A stretch of 64,000 nt of DNA from Brenneria populi. Its GTDB lineage: Bacteria; Pseudomonadota; Gammaproteobacteria; Enterobacterales; Enterobacteriaceae. Positions 1 through 8,084 of this stretch are shown piece by piece. The stretch lies in assembly GCF_036016195.1 (NCBI RefSeq), contig NZ_JAYWTM010000001.1, positions 248,001-312,000 of the forward strand, written 5' to 3'. Each line of letters opens with the position of its first letter. The first letter of the stretch is position 1. A program made the translations under genes and the position numbers. Under the pieces are notes generated by a model, which was not told where the DNA came from, did not search any database, and saw only the letters and a program-made list of their open reading frames with translations.

Positions 1-93
1 GCCGTCGCCCCGGACGATAGCCTGCTGCTGCGCTTCGATATGGCGCATTGCCACCTGTTTGCCATCGACACCGAACGATCGCTGCTGGCTTAG
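1..93 (+). CDS. C-terminal end of an ABC transporter ATP-binding subunit (partial)
   Basis: The first 30 codons of the window form an open frame ending at TAG (91-93). The residues are of the kind seen in the C-terminal OB-fold (TOBE) region of MalK/UgpC-type ATPases, with the run MAHCHLFAIDTERSLLA resembling the usual 'HLFD..TG..L' ending. The protein would energise uptake of a sugar or other small solute from the cytoplasmic side of the inner membrane. The gene begins outside the window, so neither Walker motifs nor partner permeases can be seen. The family call rests on a short tail only. Confidence 0.5.
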   Translation, partial: AVAPDDSLLLRFDMAHCHLFAIDTERSLLA

Positions 94-100
94 CCGTCTC

Positions 101-133
101 CGCTTATCATCGGCGTTCCGCCGGCGATAAGCG
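101..133 (+). terminator. Hairpin after the partial ABC ATPase gene
   Basis: A near-perfect inverted repeat lies 8 bases after the stop codon: arms 101-115 and 119-133 pair with two mismatches around a TTC loop. There is no T tract after it, so it may be a factor-assisted 3' end or an mRNA-stabilising hairpin rather than a classic intrinsic terminator. Confidence 0.35.
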
Positions 134-259
134 CGGATGCGGCGGTTACGCTCCGCTCGCGGACGAATCCCGACGCCGCGCGCCACACCTTCGCCTAAGC
201 GCGAGCGGATAATCTCAATGTTCTCAAATCGTTGCGCCTGCTTTCCCGTAGCGGCGGAA

Positions 260-292
260 TTCAACTATGGAAAGTTGAAAAAAGCATTTCAA
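260..292. promoter_or_regulatory. Candidate TetR-type operator upstream of the regulator gene
   Basis: Two interlocked perfect inverted repeats are visible: TTCAAC-N8-GTTGAA (260-279) and TTGAAA-N6-TTTCAA (275-292). They lie about 95-125 bases before the GTG start of the TetR-family gene, where an autoregulatory operator would be expected. The second repeat also contains TTGAAA, which could serve as a -35 element. No binding partner can be proven from sequence. Confidence 0.35.
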
Positions 293-385
293 ATAACCGT
301 TTTAATCTCTTTATGATGTGTCATCGGTTTCGGCGCGCGCGGCGCCGGACAACATTGATATTTACCTCCTGAGGAGAATCACAAC

Positions 386-1063
386 GTGGCAGCGACCAAA
401 ACGGAAATCAGGGAGCCTGACGTCAGGCAAAGGATCCTGAACGAGGCGATCACTATTTTTGCCAGCAAAGGGGGCGAACTGACGACGATTCGTGAAATTA
501 CCGAGGCGACGCGCGTCAATATCGCCGCGGTGAACTATTACTTCGGTTCGAAGGAGGGGCTTCTCAAGGCGGTCTTGAACGCGGTGCTGGATCCGCTGAA
601 CGCCATGCGTCTCCGTTTGCTGGATGCGGTCGAGGAGCAATACCGACACGAGGCGCCGCCGGTCGAGGCGCTGCTGGAAGCGTTGCTCCGGCCGCTGGTC
701 AAGACGGCGCGCGCCCCGGACGGCGGGCGCATCGCCGTCCGGCTGCTGCAGCATCTGCGCGCCGCGCCGCGGGAGTCCGTCACCGCGCTGGTTTCGGATA
801 AGTTTGATCATGTCGCCGCCCGTTTTTTCGCGGCTTTCGAACGCGCGGCGCCGCAGCTATCGCGGGCCGAGATCGTCTGGCGCTATGAGTTCGCGCGCGG
901 CGCGGCCATGCATGTGCTTGCGGACTCCGATCCGCAGTCCGGGCGGCTGGCCGTACTCTCCCGCGGGCTGTGCAACAGCGACGACGATGATGAAGTGTTG
1001 GCCAATTTACTGCGTTTTGCGGCGGCGGGCTTTAATGCGCCGCCGCTGGGGGAGCGTGCCTGA
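386..1063 (+). CDS. TetR/AcrR-family transcriptional regulator (CecR-like)
   Basis: This is a 225-residue DNA-binding repressor. The N-terminal helix-turn-helix spans about residues 11-58, with the family pattern 'TTIREITEATRVNIAAVNYYF' ahead of 'GSKEGLL'. The C-terminal ligand-binding half is the size expected for the CecR/YbiH-like subgroup. The start is GTG at 386, supported by GAGGAGA 8 to 14 bases upstream. The ligand cannot be inferred. The DapA-family gene follows in the same direction after 42 bases, so the regulator probably controls itself and that enzyme. Inverted repeats at 260-292 are a plausible operator. Confidence 0.82.
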   Translation: MAATKTEIREPDVRQRILNEAITIFASKGGELTTIREITEATRVNIAAVNYYFGSKEGLLKAVLNAVLDPLNAMRLRLLDAVEEQYRHEAPPVEALLEALLRPLVKTARAPDGGRIAVRLLQHLRAAPRESVTALVSDKFDHVAARFFAAFERAAPQLSRAEIVWRYEFARGAAMHVLADSDPQSGRLAVLSRGLCNSDDDDEVLANLLRFAAAGFNAPPLGERA

Positions 1064-1105
1064 AATGATGGCGAAAACGTATTTATTCGTATGTAGGAGA
1101 GCGCG

Positions 1106-2023
1106 ATGAGTAACGACTTAATTACCGGGTCATTCGTGGCCGTTATTACCCCTTTTAATGAAAACGGTTCGGTGGACTATGAAGCGTTTCGCACCCTGTT
1201 GCATTTTCAGGAAAGCAACGGCACGTCGGCGGTATTGATTATGGGATCGACGGGAGAGGTTTCCATGCTCTCTCCCGAGGAGAGAAAAGAAATTATCCGG
1301 CGTACGGCGCAATTTAAAACCGGCGGGATGAAAATATTTTACGGTTGCACGGGAAATAATACCGATACCAGTATCGATTATGTGCGCTATGCCAGGGACC
1401 AGGGGGCCGATGGCGCTATTCTGGCCGCTCCTGCCTATATTTGCGCCGGCGAAGAGGATATTGAACGCTACTTTCTTGAGATCGCGGACGCGACGGATTT
1501 ACCTCTGGGAATCTATAATAATCCTCCGCGGGTAAAGACCGATCTGCACTGGAATTCGCTATTGCGTATTTTTAAGCATCCCAACTACGTCATTCATAAA
1601 GAATCCACGACGCGGGTAGGGCAGGTGGCGCAGGTTCTGGCGGGCAACCCCAATGTCTCCGTGATGTGCTGCGATTCGCCCAATCTGGGATTGGTGGTGC
1701 CGACGATGTCGCTGGGCGGGCACGGCACGGCGAATATGACAGGCAACATCGCGCCCGCCGAACTGGCCGAGATCTCCCGTCCCTGGCGCGAACCGGGCGA
1801 TGCGGCGCGCTTCCGCGCGGCCTATCAACATCTTTTGCCGCTGCTGCACTACACCTATTCGGCCATCAACCCGGTTGCGGTGAAATCGCTGATGAAGGCG
1901 GTCGGCCTGCCGGCGGGCAGTCTGCGCCGTCCGCTGAGCGATCTTCAGGGCGAGGCGTTGCAGCGCGGCGTCGAGGTGGTTAAACAACTGGGGCTGGCCG
2001 AAAAATATGGCTGGTCTGTTTAA
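1106..2023 (+). CDS. Dihydrodipicolinate synthase/N-acetylneuraminate lyase family protein
   Basis: This 305-residue class I aldolase of the DapA superfamily has a (beta/alpha)8 barrel. The substrate-carboxylate motif GSTGE is at residues 47-51, the proton-relay tyrosine is in YNNPP (Y137), and the Schiff-base lysine is in the strand 'VIHKES' (K165). The family condenses or cleaves pyruvate-containing substrates. True DapA (lysine synthesis) usually has GTTGE, so GSTGE and the location beside a TetR regulator, away from other lysine genes, fit a catabolic 2-oxo-acid lyase better. AGGAGAG upstream supports the ATG. The substrate is unknown. Confidence 0.8.
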   Translation: MSNDLITGSFVAVITPFNENGSVDYEAFRTLLHFQESNGTSAVLIMGSTGEVSMLSPEERKEIIRRTAQFKTGGMKIFYGCTGNNTDTSIDYVRYARDQGADGAILAAPAYICAGEEDIERYFLEIADATDLPLGIYNNPPRVKTDLHWNSLLRIFKHPNYVIHKESTTRVGQVAQVLAGNPNVSVMCCDSPNLGLVVPTMSLGGHGTANMTGNIAPAELAEISRPWREPGDAARFRAAYQHLLPLLHYTYSAINPVAVKSLMKAVGLPAGSLRRPLSDLQGEALQRGVEVVKQLGLAEKYGWSV

Positions 2024-2110
2024 GCGCGTCTTTCCCGGCGCCGAGGCCGTCAGCTCCGGCGCCGTCCTTGGCGCATAGCGCCGGCAATTCCGTCATCCCT
2101 GTATCTTATC

Positions 2111-2145
2111 CCGTCGTCCCCGCCTACTGGCCGCGGGGACGACGG
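2111..2145. terminator. Bidirectional terminator between convergent genes
   Basis: A perfect 13-bp inverted repeat (arms 2111-2123 and 2133-2145) with a 9-base loop sits between the convergent DapA-family gene and the DadA-like gene. A pyrimidine-rich stretch follows on the plus strand (2158-2167). Its position and strength fit a shared terminator. Confidence 0.6.
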
Positions 2146-2182
2146 ATTCGGCGCAATCCTTTTCTTCGCCGCCATCCCCGCG

Positions 2183-3442
2183 TCAGCGGCGGCGCGCCAG
2201 CGTGAGTCCCGCCAGATCGATATCCGACGGCCGGCCGGCGACGGCGTCCGCCACCAGCCTTCCGACGCCCGCCGCCTGGGTCCAGCCGTTGGAGCCCTGG
2301 CCGCAGGCCAGAAACAGCCCGGCGAACGGGGTTTTTCCCAGATAGCCGGGGCCGTCCGGCGTCATCGGGCGCAGGCCGCACCACGACGCCAAATGGCGAT
2401 AATCGCCGGCGTTGGGAAATAGCGCCCTGGCGACGTCGGCGACGAAGGCGCACGCCTTGTTATTCGGCCGGGTGGAGAAGTCGGCCACTTCGGCGATGCC
2501 GGCCACGCGCAGCCGGTCGCCCAGCCGGGCGATCATCACCTTGCGCGATTCAAGCATTACCGCCGAGCGGGGCGCCGCATCGGGATTCGCGATATCCAGC
2601 GTGACGGAATAGCCTTTGACCGGGTAGATCGGCAGCCGGATGCCCAGCGGCCTGACCAGCCGGGCGGCGTCGCAGCCCAGCGCGACCACCGCCGCGTCCG
2701 CCGCGATCGGGCCGCGATCGGTCTCGACGCCGATGATAGAGTGCCGGCGTCCGTCGCGGATCAGGCCGGCGATCGCGGTGTTGAAATGGAAGCGTACCCC
2801 CCGTTGTTGCAAATGCCGCGCCAGTTCGCGGGTGAACAGGGCGCAGTCGCCGGTCTCGTCCCCCGGCAGGTGCAGCCCGCCGGTGAGCGAAACGGCGGAG
2901 TGCGCCAGCGCCGGTTCGATGGCCCTGACGCCCGCGGCGTCCACGATGCGGTGTTCGACGCCGAAACTTGTCAGTACGCGGGATGCCTGATCGGCCATCT
3001 CCAACTCCTGCGGAGTGCTGAACAGTTGCAGCACGCCCAGCGCCTGCTGGTGGTATTGGATGCCGCTCTCCTCCCGCAGCTCCTTCAGGCAGCGTTGGCT
3101 GTAGTGCGCGATGCGCTGCATGCGGGCCTTGTTTGTCCGGTAGCGTTCGAGCCGGCATTCGCGGGCGAAGCGCCACAGCCAGCGCCACTGCTCCGCATCC
3201 AGGCGGGGACGCCATTTCAGCGGCGCTTGCGGTTCGAACAGCCAGCGAAGGGCCTTTGTCATCATACCGGGCGCGGCCCAAGGACCGGCGAAGCCGGGAC
3301 ACACGCCGCCGGCGTTGGCGAAGCTGGCCTCCAGCCCCGCGTCGGGCCGGCGGTCGATAAGTTCGACGTCGAATCCCTGCCGATGCAGATACCAGGCGGT
3401 GGTCACGCCGATCACGCCGGCGCCGAGCACTATTACTTTCAT
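2183..3442 (-). CDS. FAD-dependent D-amino-acid dehydrogenase (DadA-like)
   Basis: The product is a 419-residue flavoprotein of the DAO/DadA family. The N-terminus carries the Rossmann FAD motif VLGAGVIG (residues 5-12) ending in the acidic 'ELIDRR'. The C-terminus has the family signature 'CGLRPMTPDGPGYLG' and 'ACGQGSNGWTQ'. DadA enzymes oxidise D-amino acids to 2-oxo acids and ammonia and pass electrons to the respiratory chain at the inner membrane. The gene is the last of a minus-strand operon, 2 bases after an M20 amidohydrolase. A pathway in which an N-acyl or amide substrate is imported, hydrolysed and the freed amino acid oxidised is a reasonable inference. Other FAD amine oxidases of this family are possible. 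Confidence 0.82.
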   Translation of the reverse strand: MKVIVLGAGVIGVTTAWYLHRQGFDVELIDRRPDAGLEASFANAGGVCPGFAGPWAAPGMMTKALRWLFEPQAPLKWRPRLDAEQWRWLWRFARECRLERYRTNKARMQRIAHYSQRCLKELREESGIQYHQQALGVLQLFSTPQELEMADQASRVLTSFGVEHRIVDAAGVRAIEPALAHSAVSLTGGLHLPGDETGDCALFTRELARHLQQRGVRFHFNTAIAGLIRDGRRHSIIGVETDRGPIAADAAVVALGCDAARLVRPLGIRLPIYPVKGYSVTLDIANPDAAPRSAVMLESRKVMIARLGDRLRVAGIAEVADFSTRPNNKACAFVADVARALFPNAGDYRHLASWCGLRPMTPDGPGYLGKTPFAGLFLACGQGSNGWTQAAGVGRLVADAVAGRPSDIDLAGLTLARRR

Positions 3443-3444
3443 GG

Positions 3445-4653
3445 TTATTTCCCTGTTTGATGCGAAATAGGCGTCAGTTCCTGACGGACCAGCGTCACCC
3501 AGTAGCGTACGCCGATGGGGATCAACGCGTCGTTGAAATCGTAGCGAGGCGTGTGCAGGGGATGTTCATTCGCCCCCGCGCCGTTGCCGACCATCATAAA
3601 TGCGCCGGGACGCTGCTCCAGCATGTAGGCGAAATCCTCCGCGCCCAGCAGCGGCGTCATCGCGTCATTGACGCGGCCCGCCGTTCCGGCCGTGCGGACG
3701 GCCGCCTTGGTGGCCCGCAGCGTCATCTCCGGGTGATTGACCAGCGGCGGGTATTGGCGGTCGTAGCTCGCCTCCGCACGGGCGCCGAAGCATTCGGCGC
3801 AGTGCCGCGCCAGCGCCTTAAGGCGCTCCGCCATCACCTCCCTGACGGCCGGCGAAAAGCTGCGCCCGGTGCCTTGTACGGTCACCCGGTCGGGAATGAC
3901 GTTCGGCGCGTCGCCGTTGCCGCCGCAAAGGTGCCCGACGCTGAGTACGGCGGCATCCATCGCCGGGACGTTGCGGCTGACGACGCTTTGCAGCGCGGTG
4001 ATGAATTGCGCGGCGGGCAGCGTCGGGTCGATGGACAGGTGCGCGCCGGAGCCGCCGTGGCCGCCCGTGCCGTGAAAAACCACTTTCCAGACGTCGCTGG
4101 CGCACAGCATGGCGCCGGCGCGGATGGCGAAGTCGCCCAACGGAATGCCGGGTTTGTTATGCAGGCCAAACAGGCGGCGGCAGGGAAAACGCGTCAGCAG
4201 GCCGTCGTTCAACATGGCCGGCGCGCCGCCCAGCCCCTCTTCGGCGGGCTGAAAGATAAAGTGCGCCGTGCCGGCGAAATCGGGACGGCGGGCCAGCGTA
4301 TAGGCCGCCCCCAGCAGCATGGCGGTGTGGCCGTCGTGCCCGCAGGCATGCATCTTGCCGGGGTGCGCGGAAGCGTAGGGCAGGCCGGTCCGCTCTTCGA
4401 TATATAACGCATCCATATCGGCGCGCAGACCGATGGCGTCATCGCCGGGATAGCGGCCGTTCAGCGTGCCCACCACGCCGGTGCCGCCGATGCCGGCGGC
4501 GACCGTCAGCCCCCAGGCGCGCAGTTTTTCGGCCACCAGCCGCGCCGTGACGAACTCTTCGAAGCCGATCTCCGGGTGCCGGTGGATACGGCGGCGAATC
4601 GCCACCAGCTCCGGCAATATGTCCCGTAAGGCGGTTTCATCCCAGGGTTCCAT
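3445..4653 (-). CDS. M20-family amidohydrolase (HipO/AmaA-like N-acyl amino acid hydrolase)
   Basis: This 402-residue M20D metallohydrolase typically cleaves N-acyl amino acids or small amide conjugates in the cytoplasm. Metal-site motifs are in order: 'LRADMDAL' near residue 77, 'HACGHDGH' near 107-114 and 'FQPAEEG' near 139-145. The late histidine region 'LLGAEDFAY' is near residue 344. Length matches the family. A strong GAGGAGA lies just upstream of the ATG. It sits between an SDR and DadA in an operon with a peptide-type ABC importer, so its substrate is probably what the importer delivers. The exact acyl group cannot be read from sequence. Confidence 0.85.
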   Translation of the reverse strand: MEPWDETALRDILPELVAIRRRIHRHPEIGFEEFVTARLVAEKLRAWGLTVAAGIGGTGVVGTLNGRYPGDDAIGLRADMDALYIEERTGLPYASAHPGKMHACGHDGHTAMLLGAAYTLARRPDFAGTAHFIFQPAEEGLGGAPAMLNDGLLTRFPCRRLFGLHNKPGIPLGDFAIRAGAMLCASDVWKVVFHGTGGHGGSGAHLSIDPTLPAAQFITALQSVVSRNVPAMDAAVLSVGHLCGGNGDAPNVIPDRVTVQGTGRSFSPAVREVMAERLKALARHCAECFGARAEASYDRQYPPLVNHPEMTLRATKAAVRTAGTAGRVNDAMTPLLGAEDFAYMLEQRPGAFMMVGNGAGANEHPLHTPRYDFNDALIPIGVRYWVTLVRQELTPISHQTGK

Positions 4654-4679
4654 GGTGTCTCCTCTTCAGGCTCCCGCGG

Positions 4680-5459
4680 CTAAAAGGTGCCGGGGTAGCC
4701 GCCGCCGTCGATAAGCAGATTCTGCCCGGTGATAAATCCGGCCTGGCGCGAACACAAAAAGGCGCAGGCGGCGCCGAACTCCTCCGGCTCGCCGTAGCGC
4801 AGCGCCGGGTTGCCTGCGGCGCGTTCCCGGCGGATCTGTTCGCTATCGCGGCCGCTCTGTTGCGCCAGAGCCTGAATGTGTTGCCACTGTCCTTCGGTTG
4901 CGAAGATGCCGGGCAGAATATTGTTGATGGTGACGTTATGCCGGACCACGGTGCGCGACAGTCCGGCGACGAAACCGGTCAGGCCGCAGCGGGCGCTGTT
5001 GGAGAGGCCCAGCTCCAGCTGGGGCGTTTTAACGCTGCGCGACGTGATATTGACGATGCGTCCGAAGCCGCGCGCCGCCATGCCGTCGACGGTCAGGCGC
5101 ATCATTTCGATCGGGCCGAGCATCATGCTGTCGAGCGCCGACAGCCACTGCCGGCGATCCCACTGGCGGAAATCGCCGGGGGCGGGACCGCTGGCGTTAT
5201 TAATCAAAATATCCGGCTGCGGGCAGAGCGCCAGCACGGCGTTGCGGCCCTGCTCCGTGGTGATATCGGCGGCCAATACCGCCGGCGTCAGCCCGCTGAG
5301 CCGCCGGATCTCCTGCTGCGCCTGCTGCAAACTGGAGGCGGTTCTGGCCAGCAGGGTCACCTGCACGCCTTCGCGCGCCAGCTGCAGCGCCGCGGCTTTG
5401 CCCAACCCCCGGTTGCCGCCCCACACCAGCGCTTTTTTACCTTCAATGCCTAAATTCAT
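4680..5459 (-). CDS. SDR-family oxidoreductase with non-canonical catalytic motif
   Basis: This 259-residue Rossmann-fold protein has the cofactor loop GGNRGLG (14-20), the 'NNAS' motif (87-90) and the catalytic-serine strand 'NITSRS' (137-142). Where classical SDRs have YxxxK it reads LSNSAR (152-157), so both the tyrosine and the lysine are missing. A similar LSN..R pattern occurs in a known FabG-like subgroup, so this looks like a subfamily trait rather than decay. The gene lies in the same operon as the ABC transporter and the M20 hydrolase. Its reaction is unknown. Confidence 0.75.
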   Translation of the reverse strand: MNLGIEGKKALVWGGNRGLGKAAALQLAREGVQVTLLARTASSLQQAQQEIRRLSGLTPAVLAADITTEQGRNAVLALCPQPDILINNASGPAPGDFRQWDRRQWLSALDSMMLGPIEMMRLTVDGMAARGFGRIVNITSRSVKTPQLELGLSNSARCGLTGFVAGLSRTVVRHNVTINNILPGIFATEGQWQHIQALAQQSGRDSEQIRRERAAGNPALRYGEPEEFGAACAFLCSRQAGFITGQNLLIDGGGYPGTF

Positions 5460-5480
5460 GACGAAAACTCCGGTGGATGT

Positions 5481-7172
5481 TTATGCGTCGGCCTGCCGCG
5501 GCGCCACCGCGTTGCGCAGCCCTTTGGGCACCGCGTCGATAAGCAGCCGGGTGTAGGGGTGCTGCGGCTGGCGCCAGATTTGACGGTGATCGCCGCTCTC
5601 CACGCAGCGTCCATGCTGCATGACCATCACTCTGTCGGCGATATAGCGCACCACGGCCAAATCGTGAGAAATGAACAGCAGCGACAGCCCCATGTCGTTT
5701 TTCAGTTCAACCAGCAGGTTCAGGATTTGCGCCTGGATCGAGACGTCGAGGGCGGAGACCGGCTCGTCGCAGATGACCAGTCGGGGCCGCACGATCAGCG
5801 CCCGGGCGATACCGATGCGCTGGCGCTGGCCGCCGGAAAACTCGTGCGGAAAGCGCGTCAGGCTGCTTTGCGGCAGGCCGACGCGATCGGCCATCTGACG
5901 AATCAGCCGCCGGCGTTCGCGCTTATCGCCGATGCCATGCACGATCAGCGGCGTTTCCAGAATATGGGCGATATCGTGGCGCGGATTGAGCGAAGCGTAG
6001 GGATCCTGAAAGATCATCTGCACCTGGCGCCGCAGCTGTCGCAACCGCGACTCCTTCAGCCGGGTGATATCCCGGCCTTCGAGGATTATCCGCCCCTGCG
6101 CCGCCGGCAGCAGGCGTAGAATGGTTTTCGACAGCGTGGATTTGCCGCAGCCGGATTCGCCCACCAGGCCCAGGGTTTCGCCGGGGAAAATATCCAGGGA
6201 CACGTCATCCACGGCGGCGGTACGGCCCTGCGCCGTTTGGTACTCGGTGCGCACGCCCTTTAACGACAACAGCGGGCGCGCCGAGCGGTCGGGCGCGCGC
6301 GCCGGCAGCGGCGGCGGCGTGAACAGGGTGAAGGTCGGCTCGCCGCGCTCGTTTCCGTGGCGGATCTCCGCCAGCCGGGCGGCGTGGTAGTGCGCGTCTT
6401 GCTCCATATGCAATGAGGTGGCGAGCAGCCCTTGCGTATAGCGGTGCGCGGGGGCGGCGAATAGCTGCGCCGTCGGCGCCTCTTCCACCTTGCGGCCGGC
6501 GTACATCACGGCGACCCGGTCGGCCCAGCGCGCCACCAGGCCCAGATCGTGGGTGATCAGCAGCAGGCTCATCGACAGCTCATGACGCAGACGATCGAGC
6601 AGTTCGAGGATCTGCGCCTGAATGGTGACGTCCAGCGCGGTGGTCGGTTCGTCGGCGATCAGCAGGCGGGGCTGACAGGCCACGGCCATAGCGATCATCA
6701 CCCGCTGACGCTGGCCGCCCGACAGGTTGTGCGGATAGTCGTCGACGCGGCGGGCGGGTTCGGGAATTTTAACCAGATCCAGTAGTTCGATGGCCCTGGC
6801 CCGCGCGGCGGCCGGCGACAGCGAACGGTGTAGGCGCAGGGTTTCGCCGATCTGCTGCCCGATGGTGAGCACCGGATTGAGCGAGGTCATCGGCTCCTGA
6901 AAAATCATCGAGATGGCGTTGCCGCGCAGCTGGCGCATGCGCGACGGCGGCAGCGCCAGCAGATCCTGCCCTTCGAACAGAATACGACCGTTAATGCGTC
7001 CGGGTTCGGCGACCAGACGCATCAGCGACAGGGCGGTGGCCGACTTGCCGCAGCCGGATTCGCCCACCAGCGCCAGCGTTTCCCCGGGATGAATGGTTAA
7101 GTTCAGTCCGCGCACGGCCTGGTGGCCGGGAAAGGCGACCTGCAGATCCTGAATATCCAGTAACGGCGTCAT
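5481..7172 (-). CDS. Fused dipeptide/oligopeptide ABC transporter ATPase (DppD-DppF type)
   Basis: Two complete ABC ATPase domains in one 563-residue chain, as in GsiA-type proteins. Domain 1 has Walker A GESGCGKSAT (about 38-47), signature LSGGQRQR (about 153) and Walker B 'LLIADEP'. Domain 2 has Walker A GESGCGKST (about 336), signature FSGGQRQR and 'LVICDEP'. Each ends in an oligopeptide/nickel-type C-terminal region. The protein powers the two permeases encoded just upstream; it overlaps the DppC-like gene by 4 bases, indicating translational coupling. The fused form is common in catabolic peptide-type systems, and the other two Dpp-type systems in this window use separate ATPases. Confidence 0.92.
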   Translation of the reverse strand: MTPLLDIQDLQVAFPGHQAVRGLNLTIHPGETLALVGESGCGKSATALSLMRLVAEPGRINGRILFEGQDLLALPPSRMRQLRGNAISMIFQEPMTSLNPVLTIGQQIGETLRLHRSLSPAAARARAIELLDLVKIPEPARRVDDYPHNLSGGQRQRVMIAMAVACQPRLLIADEPTTALDVTIQAQILELLDRLRHELSMSLLLITHDLGLVARWADRVAVMYAGRKVEEAPTAQLFAAPAHRYTQGLLATSLHMEQDAHYHAARLAEIRHGNERGEPTFTLFTPPPLPARAPDRSARPLLSLKGVRTEYQTAQGRTAAVDDVSLDIFPGETLGLVGESGCGKSTLSKTILRLLPAAQGRIILEGRDITRLKESRLRQLRRQVQMIFQDPYASLNPRHDIAHILETPLIVHGIGDKRERRRLIRQMADRVGLPQSSLTRFPHEFSGGQRQRIGIARALIVRPRLVICDEPVSALDVSIQAQILNLLVELKNDMGLSLLFISHDLAVVRYIADRVMVMQHGRCVESGDHRQIWRQPQHPYTRLLIDAVPKGLRNAVAPRQADA

Positions 7173-8083
7173 GCGTTTCTCTCCCGCAGGCGCGGATTCA
7201 GCGCGTCATTGAGCGCGTCGCCCACCAGATTGAGCGATAGCACCGTCAGCACTAGCAGGCAGCCCGGCAGCGCGGTCAGATACCAGGCGGTGCGCAGGGA
7301 TTCGCGTCCGGCGCCGATCATCGAGCCCCAACTGACGCGATTGGGATCGCCGAAGCCGAGAAAAGAGAGCGCCGATTCAATCAGGATGGCCGAGGCCACC
7401 ATCACGGAGGTCGTGACGATGATCGACGGCAGGGCGTTCGGCAGCATCTCTTGCAGGATAATGCGCAGGCTGGAAAAACCCTGGCTGCGCGCGGCAAGCA
7501 CGAAGTCGCTTTCGCGCAGCGTACGGAATTCGGCGCGCACCAGACGGGCGATGGTCGGCCACGACGCGATGCCGATGGCGCAGGAGATCAGCGCTACCGA
7601 AGGCTGCCCGATGGCCACCAGCACCACCACCAACAGAAAGGTCGGGAAAGTTTGAAACAGTTCCGTGACATGCACCAGTATGTCATCGACGCGGCCGCCG
7701 AAATAGCCGGCCAGGCTGCCCACCAGCGTGCCGATAAGCAGGCTTACCAGCACCGAACTGAAGCCGATCAGCAGCGACACCTGCGCGCCGTGAACGATGC
7801 CGGCGGCGACGTCGCGCCCCAGGGAGTCCGTGCCCAGCGGATAGTCGGCGTTCTGGCCGGGCCACAGGAACGGCTGCGCCACCATATCGAGAGGGTCGCC
7901 GGGATAAATAAAGGGGGCGGACAGCGCCATGAACAGCACCAGCAGAAGCAGCGCCAGCCCGGCCATACCGGCCGGATTAGAGAGAAATGCGCGCAGTTCC
8001 GGCGACAGGCGGACGGTTTTTTCCCGCCGGGTCGCGATATCGCCGGCCGGCGCGGCCGCGCCTTCGGGGAGCGAATTTTTCAT
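7169..8083 (-). CDS. Dipeptide-type ABC transporter permease (DppC-like)
   Basis: This 304-residue inner-membrane permease has an N-terminal cytoplasmic tail, a first membrane segment near residues 37-52, the DppC periplasmic signature 'PLGTDSLGRD' and the cytoplasmic EAA loop 'AARSQGFSSLRI', which docks on the ATPase. It pairs with the DppB-like permease immediately upstream (1-base gap). The substrate is not readable from the permease. Confidence 0.9.
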   Translation of the reverse strand: MKNSLPEGAAAPAGDIATRREKTVRLSPELRAFLSNPAGMAGLALLLLVLFMALSAPFIYPGDPLDMVAQPFLWPGQNADYPLGTDSLGRDVAAGIVHGAQVSLLIGFSSVLVSLLIGTLVGSLAGYFGGRVDDILVHVTELFQTFPTFLLVVVLVAIGQPSVALISCAIGIASWPTIARLVRAEFRTLRESDFVLAARSQGFSSLRIILQEMLPNALPSIIVTTSVMVASAILIESALSFLGFGDPNRVSWGSMIGAGRESLRTAWYLTALPGCLLVLTVLSLNLVGDALNDALNPRLRERNA

Positions 8084-8084
8084 A

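Noticed and set aside
1106..2023. Assignment of this gene as housekeeping dapA
   Set aside because: The GSTGE variant motif and the position beside a TetR regulator without lysine-pathway genes make a catabolic family member more likely; only the superfamily is called.
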